Counted from the stretch's first letter, positions 21,276 through 33,956 are shown. The stretch: 64,000 nt of DNA from Escarpia spicata (GCA_963995525.1 OZ023205.1:69199292-69263291); one strand, 5' to 3'. Notes: generated by a model not told the origin, from the sequence alone. Numbers and translations: made by a program.

Positions 21276-24220
21276 TAATTATTAATCAAATGTTTTTTGG
21301 TGAATCATAGTTACAGATCATTAAGGGTTATGACGGAAGTAAAATGTTTACATGTATAGTGGAGACTATAAGCATGCGAGTGAAGATACACCTGGAAATA
21401 ATATATTCGAGCACGAGACTGTTGATTATGTGTTGTTATATGAAAATTTAGTCTTTTATTATAACAAATTATTAGGTAAATATTCTAACACTATGTCAAC
21501 TCTGCTAATGATTGACATTTGGTTGTTTCAGGTGTCAAAATACCAGTGATCACAATGTCAATATATACATTGACGTGACACAGAAGCCACGTGTAAGATA
21601 ACAACAACCAAGATAGAAGTCTTATAAAGCTGGGTTTCCTGTCTACATTGATACAAAACGAACTGACATAGTACCATGTCTACACAAGGCAGGGCAAGAG
21701 TAAATAGAACAGTAGAATGCATTTGATGTCAATAAAGTGTAGGATATTTCACTCTATAGTTGTCCAGAGTATTAATTTGTCTATGTTTGTCACCTACAGG
21801 TGACAATATATCTTTAACCAACATACACCAGTCACACCATTTTAAAGATAATTAAATGAACATCAAAATAAACACAACTTGCAAATATAGAAAATCCATA
21901 GTTTTGAAATACAGCTTAAAACCTGCAGGCACCCAGAAATGTTGAAATCGGTGGCAGCAGCATGGGGAACAGGGATGCATGCCAATTTAACTGGTTAGGG
22001 TCTAATGGGTTAATGCTGTGCACACAAGCAAGTCAGTATCATAAACTTGCCTGCCCAGGTTCTGCCAGTGCAGTAGGGATTCCCATTACACATTGCCTGC
22101 ATGGAGGCATTCCTGTTGACACTGGGACAATGGCAGGCAGTGAGCCTAGGCTAGTGCAATACACAGACTTACAGCTGCCCAGGTTCTGCCAGTGCAGCAG
22201 GGAAATAGGCAAAATGCAAACATAAAGCAGTTGGGGGCCCCTGAGATGCCCTTAAAATGATTCAATCAAATACAGATTTCTTGTGTATAGTGACACTACC
22301 ACATGAAATATCTATGCAAATTCAGCGAAAAAGTTACTAAAGAGTTTTTGGAAAAATAGGCAAAATGTGAAAATTTACCTGTTTGAGGGGCCCTGTGGGG
22401 GGTAGAATGATTAAATCAAATACAGATTTCTTGTGCATAGTGGCGGTACCCTACGAAATGTCTGTACACAAAAATTAGAGAAAAAGTTGCTGAACGGTTT
22501 CTGGGATACGGCAGCTAGCGGTGGACACAGATTGATAGCATAAGTCCGTTGGACCTTCGGCTCAAAGGACAAAAAATTATCCTATCCATTACCGGAAACA
22601 ACATAATTATGCATGAGCAATGACGTATTTAATTACATCAGTGACCTGTTTAATAATGCAATTTGGCCAATTTTATAGTTCACCACCTATCTGCCAGATG
22701 GCACTTATTAACATAATTACAGGTATTTTTGTTTCTTGCTCCCACCAAGCAACAACATACTCAAATATACTGGGAAGGAATTCAAATACTTTTCAGAATA
22801 CTTTTTACAAGACAAAAACAATGGACAATTTTCTGTTGTTTATTGACATAATTTTATGATGTTATGTAGTGTACAAATATGACATGAGATATTGCTTATT
22901 GACTAGATATGTATGGCATGCTGTAAAACTACAACATTGTAGGCAAGTATTAATGGCAATTGGTGATGTCATCTGGCTTGGGCAGCCTCCAACTTGGGAC
23001 CTTCCACACACAGCAAACATGTCTTATCAGTTCACACAATACCAGCAAGGAAAGCTAGCTTGGAAAACATGACAAAAAAGACAGCCGAACAGTGCAACAG
23101 AATGGTGTTATTGCTAACTGCGCCATGGTCACGAGCGATAACAGACAAGTTGATGTTGGTTTCTCTGGTATATTCTCATACTGATCTTAATGATTTTGCA
23201 TGTAATGGCCGAACTGAAAATTTGGTAAATCGTGCCATGCAGAATCCAACTTGTCATTTATTGACACCCATGTACAAAGTATTTGAAATACTAATAAATA
23301 GTATTTGAAAATTTCCCATATTTTAAATGCTGTATTTGTATTGTATCTATTCAGATTCCAAGGACCCAGTAGCAGGACTGGTAACTGTTACAGAAAATTA
23401 ATGTCAAGAGGCACTTTGACCCACATGTCAGGACGGGTTCCCTCTACTGATATTGGATCCCGAAAGGATGACAAGTTCTCATTCAGACCCTGTAATAATC
23501 ACATATGTTACGGTAAACAATATTACGAATGACACAACCAGAAGCCTAGAACAACATTACACACAATTCTAACATCTTCCTGTCATCATGTCTAAACAAC
23601 ACAAGTAACGCTTACCACATCTCCATTGAGAAAGAATCCACAATGACAACCAGCCGACACAGTAAAGCTACATCCTTGTCACACACACATATACTATATA
23701 ATATATAAGCCTGTCAATCTCCATTACTGCGAGTTCACAGAATTGGGCGAACTCTAGACAACAAAGCCAGACCGTGACAAGTCATCGTATGTTTCCGCAG
23801 GGAGAGAACACGCGACGCAGTCTTCAAACAATGAACTGCACTGAAATCGCTTAACGACGGAAAATCAAAGCACATGTCAATGCTCTAGTCTAGATACCTG
23901 TTTATGACTTGTGCATCATGATCATGCAAACATACCTCATCAATTAGACAATCACTAAAACCCTGCTTCACAACATAAATAGTACCCAATCAATCTCACC
24001 TGGGCTTCTCCAGTGTCTATATATATAAAACATGTATCGTTACAATATATAAAAGCTGTTTCTTCTAATAAACAACAGATTTGCTGAAACACAGTTAGGC
24101 CGGAGGCTGAAGGTTAGGCTATGCCGCTATTTAGCCTATTTTCTGCCAGACACCTGGCGCCATCTTGCGACTACATTTGAACCGCTGTCTTCAGTTGACC
24201 GTCAGATGGCGATCCGCAAC
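21276..24220. other. upstream flank of CFAP210; no gene seen
   Basis: AT-rich DNA. Apart from a diverged direct repeat (22195-22510) and short TATA-rich tracts near 23690 and 24020, nothing is recognised. Confidence 0.5.
22195..22510. repeat. diverged direct repeat, about 150 bp x 2
   Basis: CAAATACAGATTTCTTGTG, with flanking AATGATT.AATCAAATACAG and GGGGCCC, occurs at about 22268 and 22418. The spacing is near 150 bp and similar sequence continues on both sides. Confidence 0.75.
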
Positions 24221-24228
24221 ACATGACA

Positions 24229-24242
24229 ACGTCTATGGCAAC
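24229..24242 (+). promoter_or_regulatory. RFX/X-box-like site upstream of CFAP210
   Basis: ACGTCTATGGCAAC resembles the X-box GTTGCCATGGCAAC: the right half (ATGGCAAC) is perfect and the left half weak. It lies about 120 bp before the predicted start codon of a ciliary gene, where functional X-boxes are usually found. Confidence 0.45.
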
Positions 24243-24363
24243 GCTTGTATTCATTGGAGATGAATTAAACTGGCCAGGGAGTTTGTTTCTATTGGACTTT
24301 TGCCACTTATTTCAAACGTACGATTAAAAATCAAGCTTTTATTTGGATAGACAATAACAAGAG

Positions 24364-24418
24364 ATGAGCAGATCGGCGCCTAAAGTTTTACACGGCCGAC
24401 GAACGGGCCAAAATCGCT
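24364..24418 (+). CDS. CFAP210: CFAP210 exon 1 (start codon)
   Basis: ATG followed by 18 codons in all (MSRSAPKVLHGRRTGQNR), then donor GTAAGT. Its one-base overhang fits exactly with the two-base start of the 25835 exon. It is predicted from phase and donor, not from homology. Confidence 0.65.
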
Positions 24419-27400
24419 GTAAGTTTGTGGATTGTTATTGAAGTCGTAATCGCCGGCATTTTGATGTTGACACTGACAGTGACTCTCCAATACCAAAATG
24501 TACACATACATACTATCTTCATATGTTATCATTGACGTGGGTAGCGGTAGGGCAGTAGTGTTACGATATAATATCATCTATTATACTGGCATTAATACGT
24601 TTGGCTTTGTGTGCGTTTACAACCGTTACGTTTAATTTAAATAACAGTAACACAGTAACACCACAGATATAGCTTATACTACAGACGTATAGTCTATAGA
24701 CTATAGTACATAATCATGCTTTAATCAAATATGACAACAATGTGAATGTTATGTCCCATTTCAAAGGCGCCGGAACTGGGGTGTCGGCTTGGGCCATACC
24801 TAAATACCATAGCTAAATATGAACCTGGAAGGGGGGAGGCGTGGGAGGTGTACCCTTATTTTGCTGAAACGAGCATCACTGGGTTTAGTTGGATGCATTT
24901 TTTGGATACTGGGTATGTGTGCAGGTGCAGTTGGAGGTTTTTGGTTAGCCTCAAAGGGGAACAATGGGTGCACTCCTCCAATGGTTAAATCCCAGGTCAG
25001 CACCTGATATATGTATATATCTATAGGTCCACTGCATGGTAGATTTGGGGGTTTCAACCTGGTATTGCATATTTCCCATAAACATCCATTTAAGCCAGAA
25101 CCTCTCATGTGTGGGTTGTGTGCGTTGCACATCTTTCATGGTCGGATGCTAGTGTGCCTACAGGGAGTAGTGTTGAAGATTTCTATGGTACCATTGGACA
25201 TCATTAAAAATATAATTTTATATGTTACAGTTTCAAACCTACCATAACTACTTCCCTCCAAGTCGAACTACGGGTACTCCCTCTGAATTTTGCCCCAATG
25301 GGGAGGAGGCACATTCATATACAGGAAAACTCCAATGCCAGTATAATGATGGAGGGAGCAGCAGGAAGTGGAGCGTTGGTTTAAAAAACAGGTGGAAATT
25401 GGGGGGTTGAATCTCCTCCGATCCTGTGACATTTGGTCATATTACCTATGTTCGCCATATTGGATATTTTCTTGTTAATGTGAAGTATGTAATCTAATGT
25501 TTCACTCTCTGTCAGTCTGTCTGTCTCTCTCAGTCTCTCTCAGTCTCTCTTTTTCTCTCTCTCTATCTATCTCATACACACACCACACACGCACACACAA
25601 AACAAATGTGCACAAACCAACACAAGATACAGTGGCAAACACTTTTACAGATACTGTGACACGGACAAATTGTGACACATATATTGACATTTTTATACAA
25701 ACATACATACACACACAAACACACACGCATGCACACATTAATATGCATGTTATTTGCACCTTGCCATGTTAGCAAGGTAAAGTCCATTTCCATTCATTAA
25801 CATTATCTTAATGACTGTGCAACATGTTTTTCAGCTGAGACTCCAGAGCGCCCTGTTGCAGAGTTCGCCGGCTTGCAGGACATAAGGCAGGTGACTGTGA
25901 TGCGCAGGGCGGAATTTGACCGGATTCAGTTCCAACTGAGGAAAAGACAGGTTCTGGAGGAAGAACGACAGAAGAGGATTGCTGCAAAAGAACGACAACA
26001 TGAACTGTCACAAGAGAGGGCGAAGGGATGGGGCAACACAATTCAGGTGTGAACGAGAATTGGGGAAATACAATCTAAGCATGCATGGGTAATTCACAGA
26101 ATGTATGGGGATTTTGAACAAACATTGCTAGAGGATATGGGAGTGGTGAGGGAAGAAAATATAGAGCACAGGAAGAAGAAATGCGATATTCCTGCGGTAA
26201 ACAAATACATATTTTATGATGAAGGGTTAAGGAGGAGCAGAAGAAGGTGCAAAAGGAGGAGATAACCATTGACAGAAATTACACAGATGAAGGGAAATTT
26301 GTCATAATACGAGAGTGGGTTGCCTATGTGGGTAACAAAAGAAATGTTGCCACATTTTTATTATTATAATAAACATTATGCGCCATCATAATGGCAATGT
26401 TATTAAAAACTATGTCTGTCTGCTAAATAAAAGGAAATGTGTTTGAGCATGTAGTGAACACCACGTGTCTAATTTAGGGTCAGCGCACACGCAGTCTGAA
26501 GGCATTCCACCAGCGCAAGGCAAAGCAGGAGGAGGAGAAGACCGCTGTCGACTTGGAGGAAGCCAAATTCCAGGCCCAGAAGAGGACAGAAGCAATCGAG
26601 AAGGCAAAGACACTGCTCTACTACCAGAGCGACCGCATCAAGGCATTCCATGTAAGTTCCACAACCATGGAACTGCTTTGGATCACATGTGTATCAGGCT
26701 ATTGACCGTGATGGTATTGTCATGACAGTAAAGAGTACTGCACTGGGATTTAGTGTCACATAATTTTGTTGGCATTCTCTCAATTATAAATCGTCAGATA
26801 TGGTCACACACACACATATGCAAGCACATACATAAATAAATGACCTTACTGTAGAGGCGCATATGCAACACGTGACATATCCCCTGATGGAAGAGCGAAA
26901 CAAGTTTGTTATATTTGTTAGAGAAGCACACTTATGATGCAAACAAATGCGTCAAATTCTTGTGCTAAAATGTACTGCAGTATTATTAGTTTTCTTATAA
27001 CCAAAGCAACAACAAAACTAACCTCTATTGTAATAAATTTACTATAACAAGCATTTTAATAAACTCCCAGTGGTTAATTGCCAGTTTGTTCAAGAGAATC
27101 ACCAAAACTATGTTGGCCATACAGCATAATTAATATATATGTTATTCACATAAAGATACATATGGAATACTCTTGTTTCGTTCGTTTTTTACCAGGGTGC
27201 ATTGGTGATGACAGAAGTGCTGAAGGAACGGGATGCCCAGCTTGAGCTCAAGGTATGTTTCGCCAATTACGATTTGTTTGGATGCTTATTCAGAATTGTT
27301 AATCACTAAATCCATCAGAATAATTATGTATTTCATATTCACAGTTTGTCATGTTTATTGACCGAATCCGATGTGTGCTTTGAAAAGATACACCGTAACA

Positions 27401-30400
27401 AACAGCAATTGTTAAACCCAAGGCAGGACCAATCTGCAAGCCATTTCACTGTATCGAATGGTTGTTATTGTTACACTAACACAAGCAAGCAGCACAAACT
27501 GTAACTAGTAGAGCAGATTAGATGAAGAATTGTTCAACTAGTGATACAAGTATGAAATGTGGCATGGATATTTCCACTTCAAATCCAGTCGACGGGCTAT
27601 TTCAAAATCCAAAATGGTGGCCATTTTTTTATTCAAATATTTTTTCTGGAATATAAATCATTAAAAAAAAAAATTCAAGCAAGCCAGTTTAAAGTTGTGT
27701 TTTCACGCTTTCCAAATATACCTGAACATCAAAAATGGTTGCTATATTTTCAAAATGACCGCCATTTTAATATTATTGTATATTTTCAGTTTTTAAAGTG
27801 ACTCGTCATGGAATAGTCTGCATTGCATTCAGTGTACATGTCAATTTATGCTTTGCACTTTATATGTTTCCTGAATATGTCCTTAATTGTACCTACACAT
27901 GTTATTCCTGATACACACTGCTTCATAATATTATAGTGCTGCACAGATGATAATACAACGAACAAAAGCATTTTAAACCTTATATTTTATAGTCCGATGC
28001 AGCTAGGGCCCTATATTTCTAGAAAAGCTTGCAATGTCTGTTTACAATCAGTTTTGGTACTGTTAGATAGCACTTGGACTCTAGATGAAATTTTGGCTGG
28101 GTGGCCACTTGCTACACATCCAAGAATCCAAGATGGCCACCGTGCAAGACCACAATCTAGATTTCGTCATAAGTTCTGTTCTAAGTTGGCCTCTATAAGT
28201 ATGTTTTCCAGGGCGAGAAATCCGATTCTGATGTGATTTTTCCATTTGGCGGCCACCTTGATGAAGTAATCACAAGATGGCAATCAAGATCACCGTAAAG
28301 CGCCTATAATCTTGTAATTTTGCATGTTTTACTCTATGAATTGGTTCAGGATAGAGCATGCTAATAGATTATTTGGGTTTAGTATTTTGTTTCTACAGTA
28401 AAATGGTGATTTGCAGTGACACCGTGTGGTGGACACGTCTTTAAATGCGGTGTCGCACAGACTTATAACGCAACATTTGAGTGTGTCTGTATCAAGCAAT
28501 CTATTCCATGGGAGACACCAGTCATTGACTACAAGGGTCCGATGAAATCTCTTATGCTATTGACTGTTACAGACCGGTTTGGGATGTCAGACAACTTTGT
28601 ACAAGCCAAACAAGTCTCACTCGATCGCTAGAGCCCGAGACGTGGACTTTGCGTTCATTAAGGACGTGCTGTTCAAAGCCAACACGCCGGAGTGCAATGG
28701 CTACAATGTCCATGGCTCTGTAGTGAGGCGGGAATGAGTCCAGTGTCTAAGTCAGCTGTTGTCTATCTTCCCCTCATCACCATGAATTAAGCCAAATGAT
28801 CCAACTACCGTCTTCACCTCAGTCACTGTAGGGGATTTGAAGTCACCCAATTAAAATTCAAACCAGGATGTTCTGGTTCTATAGGTCACCTGCGATCAGC
28901 AGATCTACAAGATCGTTGTGGACATCACCTTCCACAAACCAGAACTGCTGAGAGACATAGTGGCGATTCTCTGTGGGATGCATTTCTTTATGGATCTTGT
29001 GGGCTGCGCCGTAACTCTTATGGCGGACAATGGCTTGAAAGACGTGTTCACTCCACTGTGTCGCCATTTTAGTCTAAAAACAAGATACTCAACTCAAAGA
29101 ATCTATTAGCATGCTCTATTTAATCTGTCTGAACCAATTCAAATAGGAAACATGCAAAATTACAACATATTATAGGCATTTTATGGTCATCTTGCAATTA
29201 CATCATCAAGATGGCCGCCAAATGGTAAATCCCATCAGAATCGGATTTCTCACCCAAGAAAACATATTTATAGAGGCCGAAATCATCATTCTACTGTACT
29301 TAGAACAGAATTTACGACAAAATTTAGATTTTTATCCTGCTCAGTAGCCATCTTGAATTCTGAAAAAGTCAAGTAGATGGCAAGTGGCCATCCAGCAAAA
29401 AAATACATCTAGACTCCAAGTACTATCTAACAGTACCAAAAACTGAGTGTAAACAGACATTGCAAGCAACTCTAAAAATATGAGGTCTTGCCACAGGGCT
29501 ATAATAAAATCGAAGGTTTAAAATGCTTTAGCAGTATGTATCAGGAATACACGTGTAGGTACACGGACATATTCAGGAGACATAAAGTGCAAAGCATCCA
29601 TTGGCATGTGCTTTGAATGCAATGCAGACTATGCCATGATCAGTCACTTTGAGAACTGAAAATATACAGTAATATTAAAATGGCGGCCGTCTTTGATGTT
29701 CATGTTTATTTGGAAAGATTTAAAAAATACTTTAAACTCGACAGCTTGAAAAAAATATTAAAATATTTATATCACTCAAAATATTTGAAAAAATATCGGC
29801 CATTTTGAGGAAAAAAACCGCCATCTTGGATTTTCAAATGTCTCGTTGACTTGATTTGAAGAATGTCCCAGTAGGAATATTTATGCTAAGTTTCATGTTT
29901 GTATCACCATTTGAATGGTTGACCTCAAAATGAGCCCTAATCTGCTCTACTAAACTGTTGAAACATCAACGAAATATAACTAGTTCCTAAAACGTTAATA
30001 TGTAAGATGCCATTGATTTACACGCTTCAACATCAGACAATGAATGTACATTTGAATACGTTTATGTCTACTGCCGCAGCGCCTGATAGCCGAGGGGAGC
30101 AAGGGAGAGGACAAGGAAGAGGCGGCCAAGATCGCGAGGGACTTGGAGGAAGATATACTGCGGGACCAGGCGATTGCCGCCGCGCGTCACAATGACGCCA
30201 TGGACGCGGCACGCTTCCAGAAGCAGCAGTAAGTGCTATGTTGGTCTCCCATCTTCCCAACTTTCTTCCCTCTGTTTTTCTCTGTTCATATTTTTTCCTC
30301 TAATTTTATCTTCCCATTTCTCCCCCTCTCTGTATCCCTGTTTCTTCATGTTCTGAATCATTTTGATTTTAATTAGTTGAGTCATCAGACCCATCGGCGG

Positions 30401-30956
30401 ACAATAGGGCATATTAGGGCAGAATACATAATGAAATACAATATTAAGACAGATGCNNNNNNNNNNNNNNNNNNNNNNNNNNNNNNNNNNNNNNNNNNNN
30501 NNNNNNNNNNNNNNNNNNNNNNNNNNNNNNNNNNNNNNNNNNNNNNNNNNNNNNNNNNNNNNNNNNNNNNNNNNNNNNNNNNNNNNNNNNNNNNNNNNNN
30601 NNNNNNNNNNNNNNNNNNNNNNNNNNNNNNNNNNNNNNNNNNNNNNNNNNNNNNNNGCGTGCGTGCGTGCGTGCGTGCGTGCGTGTGAACACGTTCAAAG
30701 CATTTTACCTAAGACATTAAAAGACTATTACACTTACGTCCTTATGTATTCAGTTCACTATTATGTAATATTATGTGTATTAATTTATTATTTAAGGAAG
30801 AAGACGATGAGTGTCGTATATTCGCAGCTGCAAAGAGAAAGATGACGAAAATGAGGATTGAAAAAGAAAGAGAGATTCACAAGTACGTGTCACATGAGTA
30901 TAGAGGAAAATATATTTCTACCCGACGTGAAAGAACAATATAACAGTAACTGTATA

Positions 30957-30988
<32 letters not shown>

Positions 30989-33615
30989 CACAATTTATTA
31001 AGAAAATTCGCTACTATTTTATGACGCGCAGCCGTGGCAACATCGTAGTACTGCCATGGTGACGTCATACATGCTGTTGCAGGGAGAGGCAGGACCGTCT
31101 GGACCATATGCGGGAGAAGATCGGAAGTCTGATGAAGGAGAAAGAGGATGACGAGGACGTGAGGATCAAGAAGGCGCAGAAGGAGATGGAGGAGAAACTG
31201 GAACAAGAGTTCGCATTAAAGATGGAAAAACAGCAGAAGAGATTGAAGGAGATGGGAGAACATCGTGTTAACGAGGTAGGTCGGCTGATGGACGCGGTAC
31301 AGTGTTGCTTCTTCCTCCTCGTAACATCGTATGAGGTGGAGGCTTTGTCACGAATTTATTTCCGACCTCTAAATTATATGTCTCCGGCTCTCTTCTGCCA
31401 AACTACCTGTTCACAACCCCACTTTCCAGGTCTCTCTTAGCACTATCCTTCCAACATAATTGGTCTTCTTCTTCTGTCATTCTCTTCTGTCTGGCATGCC
31501 TCTGTTCATTTCGCCTCATTTCTATTCTGGAGATGTCTTCATAATGCGATCACTACTGCCTTCCTCTGTTGCTATTACATTAACATTTCTTCTCGTAACT
31601 TCACCACCATCTTTCTGACACTGATCTAGTTTCACGTTACATTATTGTCTTAACCCAGTTGTAATTGTACACTGTTTGATATGCGGTTGATTCGATTCGT
31701 TCCCATTCATGTACATTAGCTCACGCTGATCACGTGCAATTACACTCTCATCCCTGTTAGCAGTATATTTTGGCAGATGTATTTCATGAAGATCGATTTC
31801 ATTTACCAATGTGGCTACGGTCAGTGGTAAAAATACAATCATACATTCTAATGCACGTTACATTTCCTTGCGAATCATGCCGTAACCTTACGTAAATACT
31901 TGCTATTACATTGAGAACAACCGTTAATAATATTTTACTAACACTTTATTGCAGTGAATTTGTGTCAATGGTTGATTTTTTTAAATGCTATGTAATGCAC
32001 GCTTTCCTGTCTATGATATACTACCAGTTAACTAAATGTATGACTCATGAAATCAACAAACTGCAGTCTTATGTTTTTATACGGAAAAGAGCACACTAAC
32101 CCTCGTCTAAGATGCAAGTTCCATTACTGTGATAACCTATTGCTCTGCAGTCTCAAAAAGACGATAATAGGTGCATTGCCGACTGTAACAATAGTAAATA
32201 TGCATCGTTTGTTCAGATGAAACAAGAGGAGAAGAGGAAGGCAATGGAGCGACTTGAGGCGATACAGTCGCTGAAAGCGTGCAGTGAGGCGGACGCTCTC
32301 TTCCACGCGAACGAGGACGAGAAGAACTACCGGAAGTTCGAGGAGAAGAAGGAACTTAAGGGCTTCCACTCGAAACAGATCGTGAGTAGCTCTCGCATCC
32401 ATGAGAGTGTCGTCTCCCCGTTGCCCAAGCAGTGATCAAACTATTGATGTGATATTTATAATATCATTTATACATACAGGGTTGAGTGATATCGGCGCGA
32501 CGCCCGTGCGTCCTGAACCCCTCCTTTGATTTGTTCATGTACAACGTCCAAATATGGGAGTTCCTCTCATTAAAAGTGTTTTTATTCTTTCTAAATAGTT
32601 AAAACGATCCGTTCTACTGTCGTCGGCAAGTGTGTCGGACGAATTTGTTGGAAAGAACGAACACAAAATATGTCGTTTTGTAAAATAAATAATATGTCAT
32701 ACATTACATTTCAAGAAACCGGAAGCTTAGTTCGTTCAAGGAGCAAATAAGATGTGACAAACGTTTTGCAGTGACGTAATTTCTGCTCATTTTGAAAATT
32801 AAGGTACAACTATTACTTAACTGATAAATAATAATGATGATTATTGTTGCTATTGTCATTGTAGTAACGTTTATCAATGTTCCTTCCGTTGACAGAAAGA
32901 ACGACAAGACAACGAGAAATACATGAAGGATGAAATATATGCCCAGGACATGCGTAACCTTGAGTCGCTTGCTGTCGAGGAGGCTCAGTTCCAAGTAAGC
33001 GGATGTTTATTTTGTTAAACAATGTACACATGACATTATTTGACAAAAATAAACATATGCTATATTTATAGTTTTTATTTGAAAAAAATGTTTTAATACA
33101 TAAAAAGGGGGCTTTGAGTAAATACTAGTTGCTGATGTCACGAAATCTACAGAGCTGATGTTTACCGCTAAGAAGTGGATGTATAGTCAATAATTATTTG
33201 GGACAAAGGAAACATTAATTTAATTTTAATTTTAAGTCAAACACGTGCAACATATCTTAACCGGATTATGTTGACGTCATAAGTAAGTATTGTCGCAAAT
33301 TCCGTATGTTCAATCGGATTGAATGGACTTTATCCTGACTCCATGCTGTTGTTGTCGTTGCAGGAGTACGCCAGGCAGGTGATTGAGACGGCCGAGAAGC
33401 GAGGTCGCAACACCTACCCACTGCGAGCCGTAGCCATGCCGGGGGCGGGCGGTGGCCACGGCCCGATCTTCGAGGGTAAAGGCGGAATCCGACCGAGCTA
33501 CATGGTGAGCGATACGACTGGCTACCAACTGCCGCACTTCGACAAGGAGTCGAGCAAAGAGATACAGGAGATGCAGACAGGGCCGACAAACCGCCGGCTA
33601 GGCTTCGTCTGGTAG
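24364..33615 (+). CDS. CFAP210: CFAP210 (CCDC173), microtubule inner protein of cilia
   Basis: Split gene for a coiled-coil trichoplein/TPH-like protein that binds inside doublet microtubules of motile cilia. Exons: 24364-24418, 25835-26046, 26478-26651, 27196-27252, 30080-30228, 30797-30882, 31083-31275, 32217-32381, 32896-32994 and 33364-33615. The first-exon phase joins as T+CT (Ser) to ETPERPV. Diagnostic pieces are DIRQVTVMRRAEFDRIQ near the N-terminus, YYQSDRIKAFH, VMTEVLKERDAQLE, and the C-terminal GGHGPIFEGKGGIRPSY with RRLGFVW at the end, all as in vertebrate CFAP210. About 480 residues are visible. Some 30-60 between the 30228 and 30797 exons seem missing, probably in the gap. The charged Lys/Glu helices are typical. 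Confidence 0.9.
25835..26046 (+). CDS. CFAP210: CFAP210 exon 2
   Basis: Acceptor TTTTTCAG, donor GTGTGA. Encodes AEFAGLQDIRQVTVMRRAEF and a helical segment ending AKGWGNTIQ, matching the family's W-x-NT motif. Confidence 0.9.
26478..26651 (+). CDS. CFAP210: CFAP210 exon 3
   Basis: Exactly 58 codons between an AATTTAG acceptor and GTAAGT. Contains LLYYQSDRIKAFH, a conserved family block. Confidence 0.92.
27196..27252 (+). CDS. CFAP210: CFAP210 exon 4
   Basis: Nineteen codons, GALVMTEVLKERDAQLELK, between TTTACCAG and GTATGT. Very close to the family block LLLTEVMKERDAQ. Confidence 0.92.
27506..29952. mobile_element. second long-TIR DNA transposon (decayed), 2.45 kb
   Basis: Starts TAGTAGAGCAGATTA and ends with its reverse complement. 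The inverted arms are very long, about 27506-28400 and 29100-29952, and include matching GGCCATTTT-type stretches (ACCGCCATTTTAATATTATT near 27769 against AGTAATATTAAAATGGCGG near 29667). AACTGT flanks both ends, a possible target duplication. The unique centre holds remnants of the same protein family as the 3190-6410 element. It lies wholly inside a CFAP210 intron. Confidence 0.88.
28420..29060 (+). pseudogene. remnant of the FEN-like transposon protein (upstream region)
   Basis: Plus-strand pieces read CGVAQTYNATFECVCIKQSI (28446 onward) and, further on, CDQQIYKIVVDITFHKPELL then GMHFFMDLVGCAVTLMADNG (28978 onward). The last matches [20 protein letters not shown] of the 3190-6410 element. 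Stops and gaps separate the pieces, and the nuclease-like half is missing. Confidence 0.7.
30080..30228 (+). CDS. CFAP210: CFAP210 exon 5
   Basis: Acceptor CTGCCGCAG, donor GTAAGT. Encodes a charged helix, KEEAAKIARDLEEDILRDQA, and ends in AARFQKQ with a two-base overhang. Confidence 0.88.
30457..30656. other. assembly gap (200 N)
   Basis: Fixed-length N run inside a CFAP210 intron. It is followed directly by a (GCGT)n run, so assembly probably failed at this repeat. Confidence 0.99.
30657..30792 (+). repeat. dispersed repeat with (GCGT)n head (copy A)
   Basis: A (GCGT)n run followed by about 105 bp that recurs almost unchanged at 40838-40951. Shared words include CCTAAGACATTAAAAGACTA, TTACACTTACGTCCTTAT and GTGTATTAATTTAT. 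It ends about 6 bp before a CFAP210 exon. Confidence 0.9.
30797..30882 (+). CDS. CFAP210: CFAP210 exon (after the gap)
   Basis: Encodes EEDDECRIFAAAKRKMTKMR and KEREIHK, corresponding to the family block EEEDEKIRKFIKAKKRL. The donor is GTACGT. The acceptor (TATTTAAG) is weak and sits at the end of a dispersed repeat. At least one preceding exon is missing. Confidence 0.78.
31083..31275 (+). CDS. CFAP210: CFAP210 exon
   Basis: Acceptor CTGTTGCAG, donor GTAGGT. Encodes a coiled-coil segment from ERQDRLDHMREKIGSLMKEK to MGEHRVNE. The split Lys codon matches the preceding exon. Confidence 0.92.
32217..32381 (+). CDS. CFAP210: CFAP210 exon
   Basis: Fifty-five codons between TTGTTCAG and GTGAGT. 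Encodes KQEEKRKAMERLEAIQSLKA and onward to GFHSKQI, matching the family's EAQEQLLALKKAD...F...E region. Confidence 0.92.
32896..32994 (+). CDS. CFAP210: CFAP210 exon
   Basis: Thirty-three codons between GTTGACAG and GTAAGC. KERQDNEKYMKDEIYAQDMR continues the coiled coil. Confidence 0.9.
33364..33615 (+). CDS. CFAP210: CFAP210 last exon
   Basis: Acceptor GTTGCAG. Encodes EYARQVIETAEKRGRNTYPL, then GGGHGPIFEGKGGIRPSY, and ends RRLGFVW with a TAG stop. This tail is the most diagnostic part of the family. Confidence 0.95.
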   Translation, partial: EYARQVIETAEKRGRNTYPLRAVAMPGAGGGHGPIFEGKGGIRPSYMVSDTTGYQLPHFDKESSKEIQEMQTGPTNRRLGFVW

Positions 33616-33950
33616 ACTTATGGGGTCCGTCAGGGAGGGTGCGGGGTGAACCGATTCCAACCAAAGTGTTTGTGCCCGATTACAGAATTGAATCTTGATT
33701 GTGTAGGCAATGTGTGTCTGCGGCCACCGTGAAATGAAACAAGGAAATCGTAGCTGTTCCTCGCCGTCTCGGCTGGATATAAGACTAACGCAGCATAATT
33801 ATTATTGTCTCCATAATCCACGTCTAACGACAACGTTTTGTTCCAGTGGCGAGTGAAAGTGAGATTCAATTGACGCGAATCGCCTGCTCGCTGCGTAGTT
33901 AAGACAGACAGGATAATATTATTGTTATGTAAATTTAAGATTCCTTAGTG

Positions 33951-33956
33951 ATTAAA
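33951..33956 (+). terminator. candidate CFAP210 polyadenylation signal
   Basis: ATTAAA about 335 bp after the stop codon, the first reasonable signal on the plus strand. Not proven. Confidence 0.35.

Noticed and set aside
22994..23308. 104-residue plus-strand ORF
   Set aside because: No family recognised and no splice context; probably chance.
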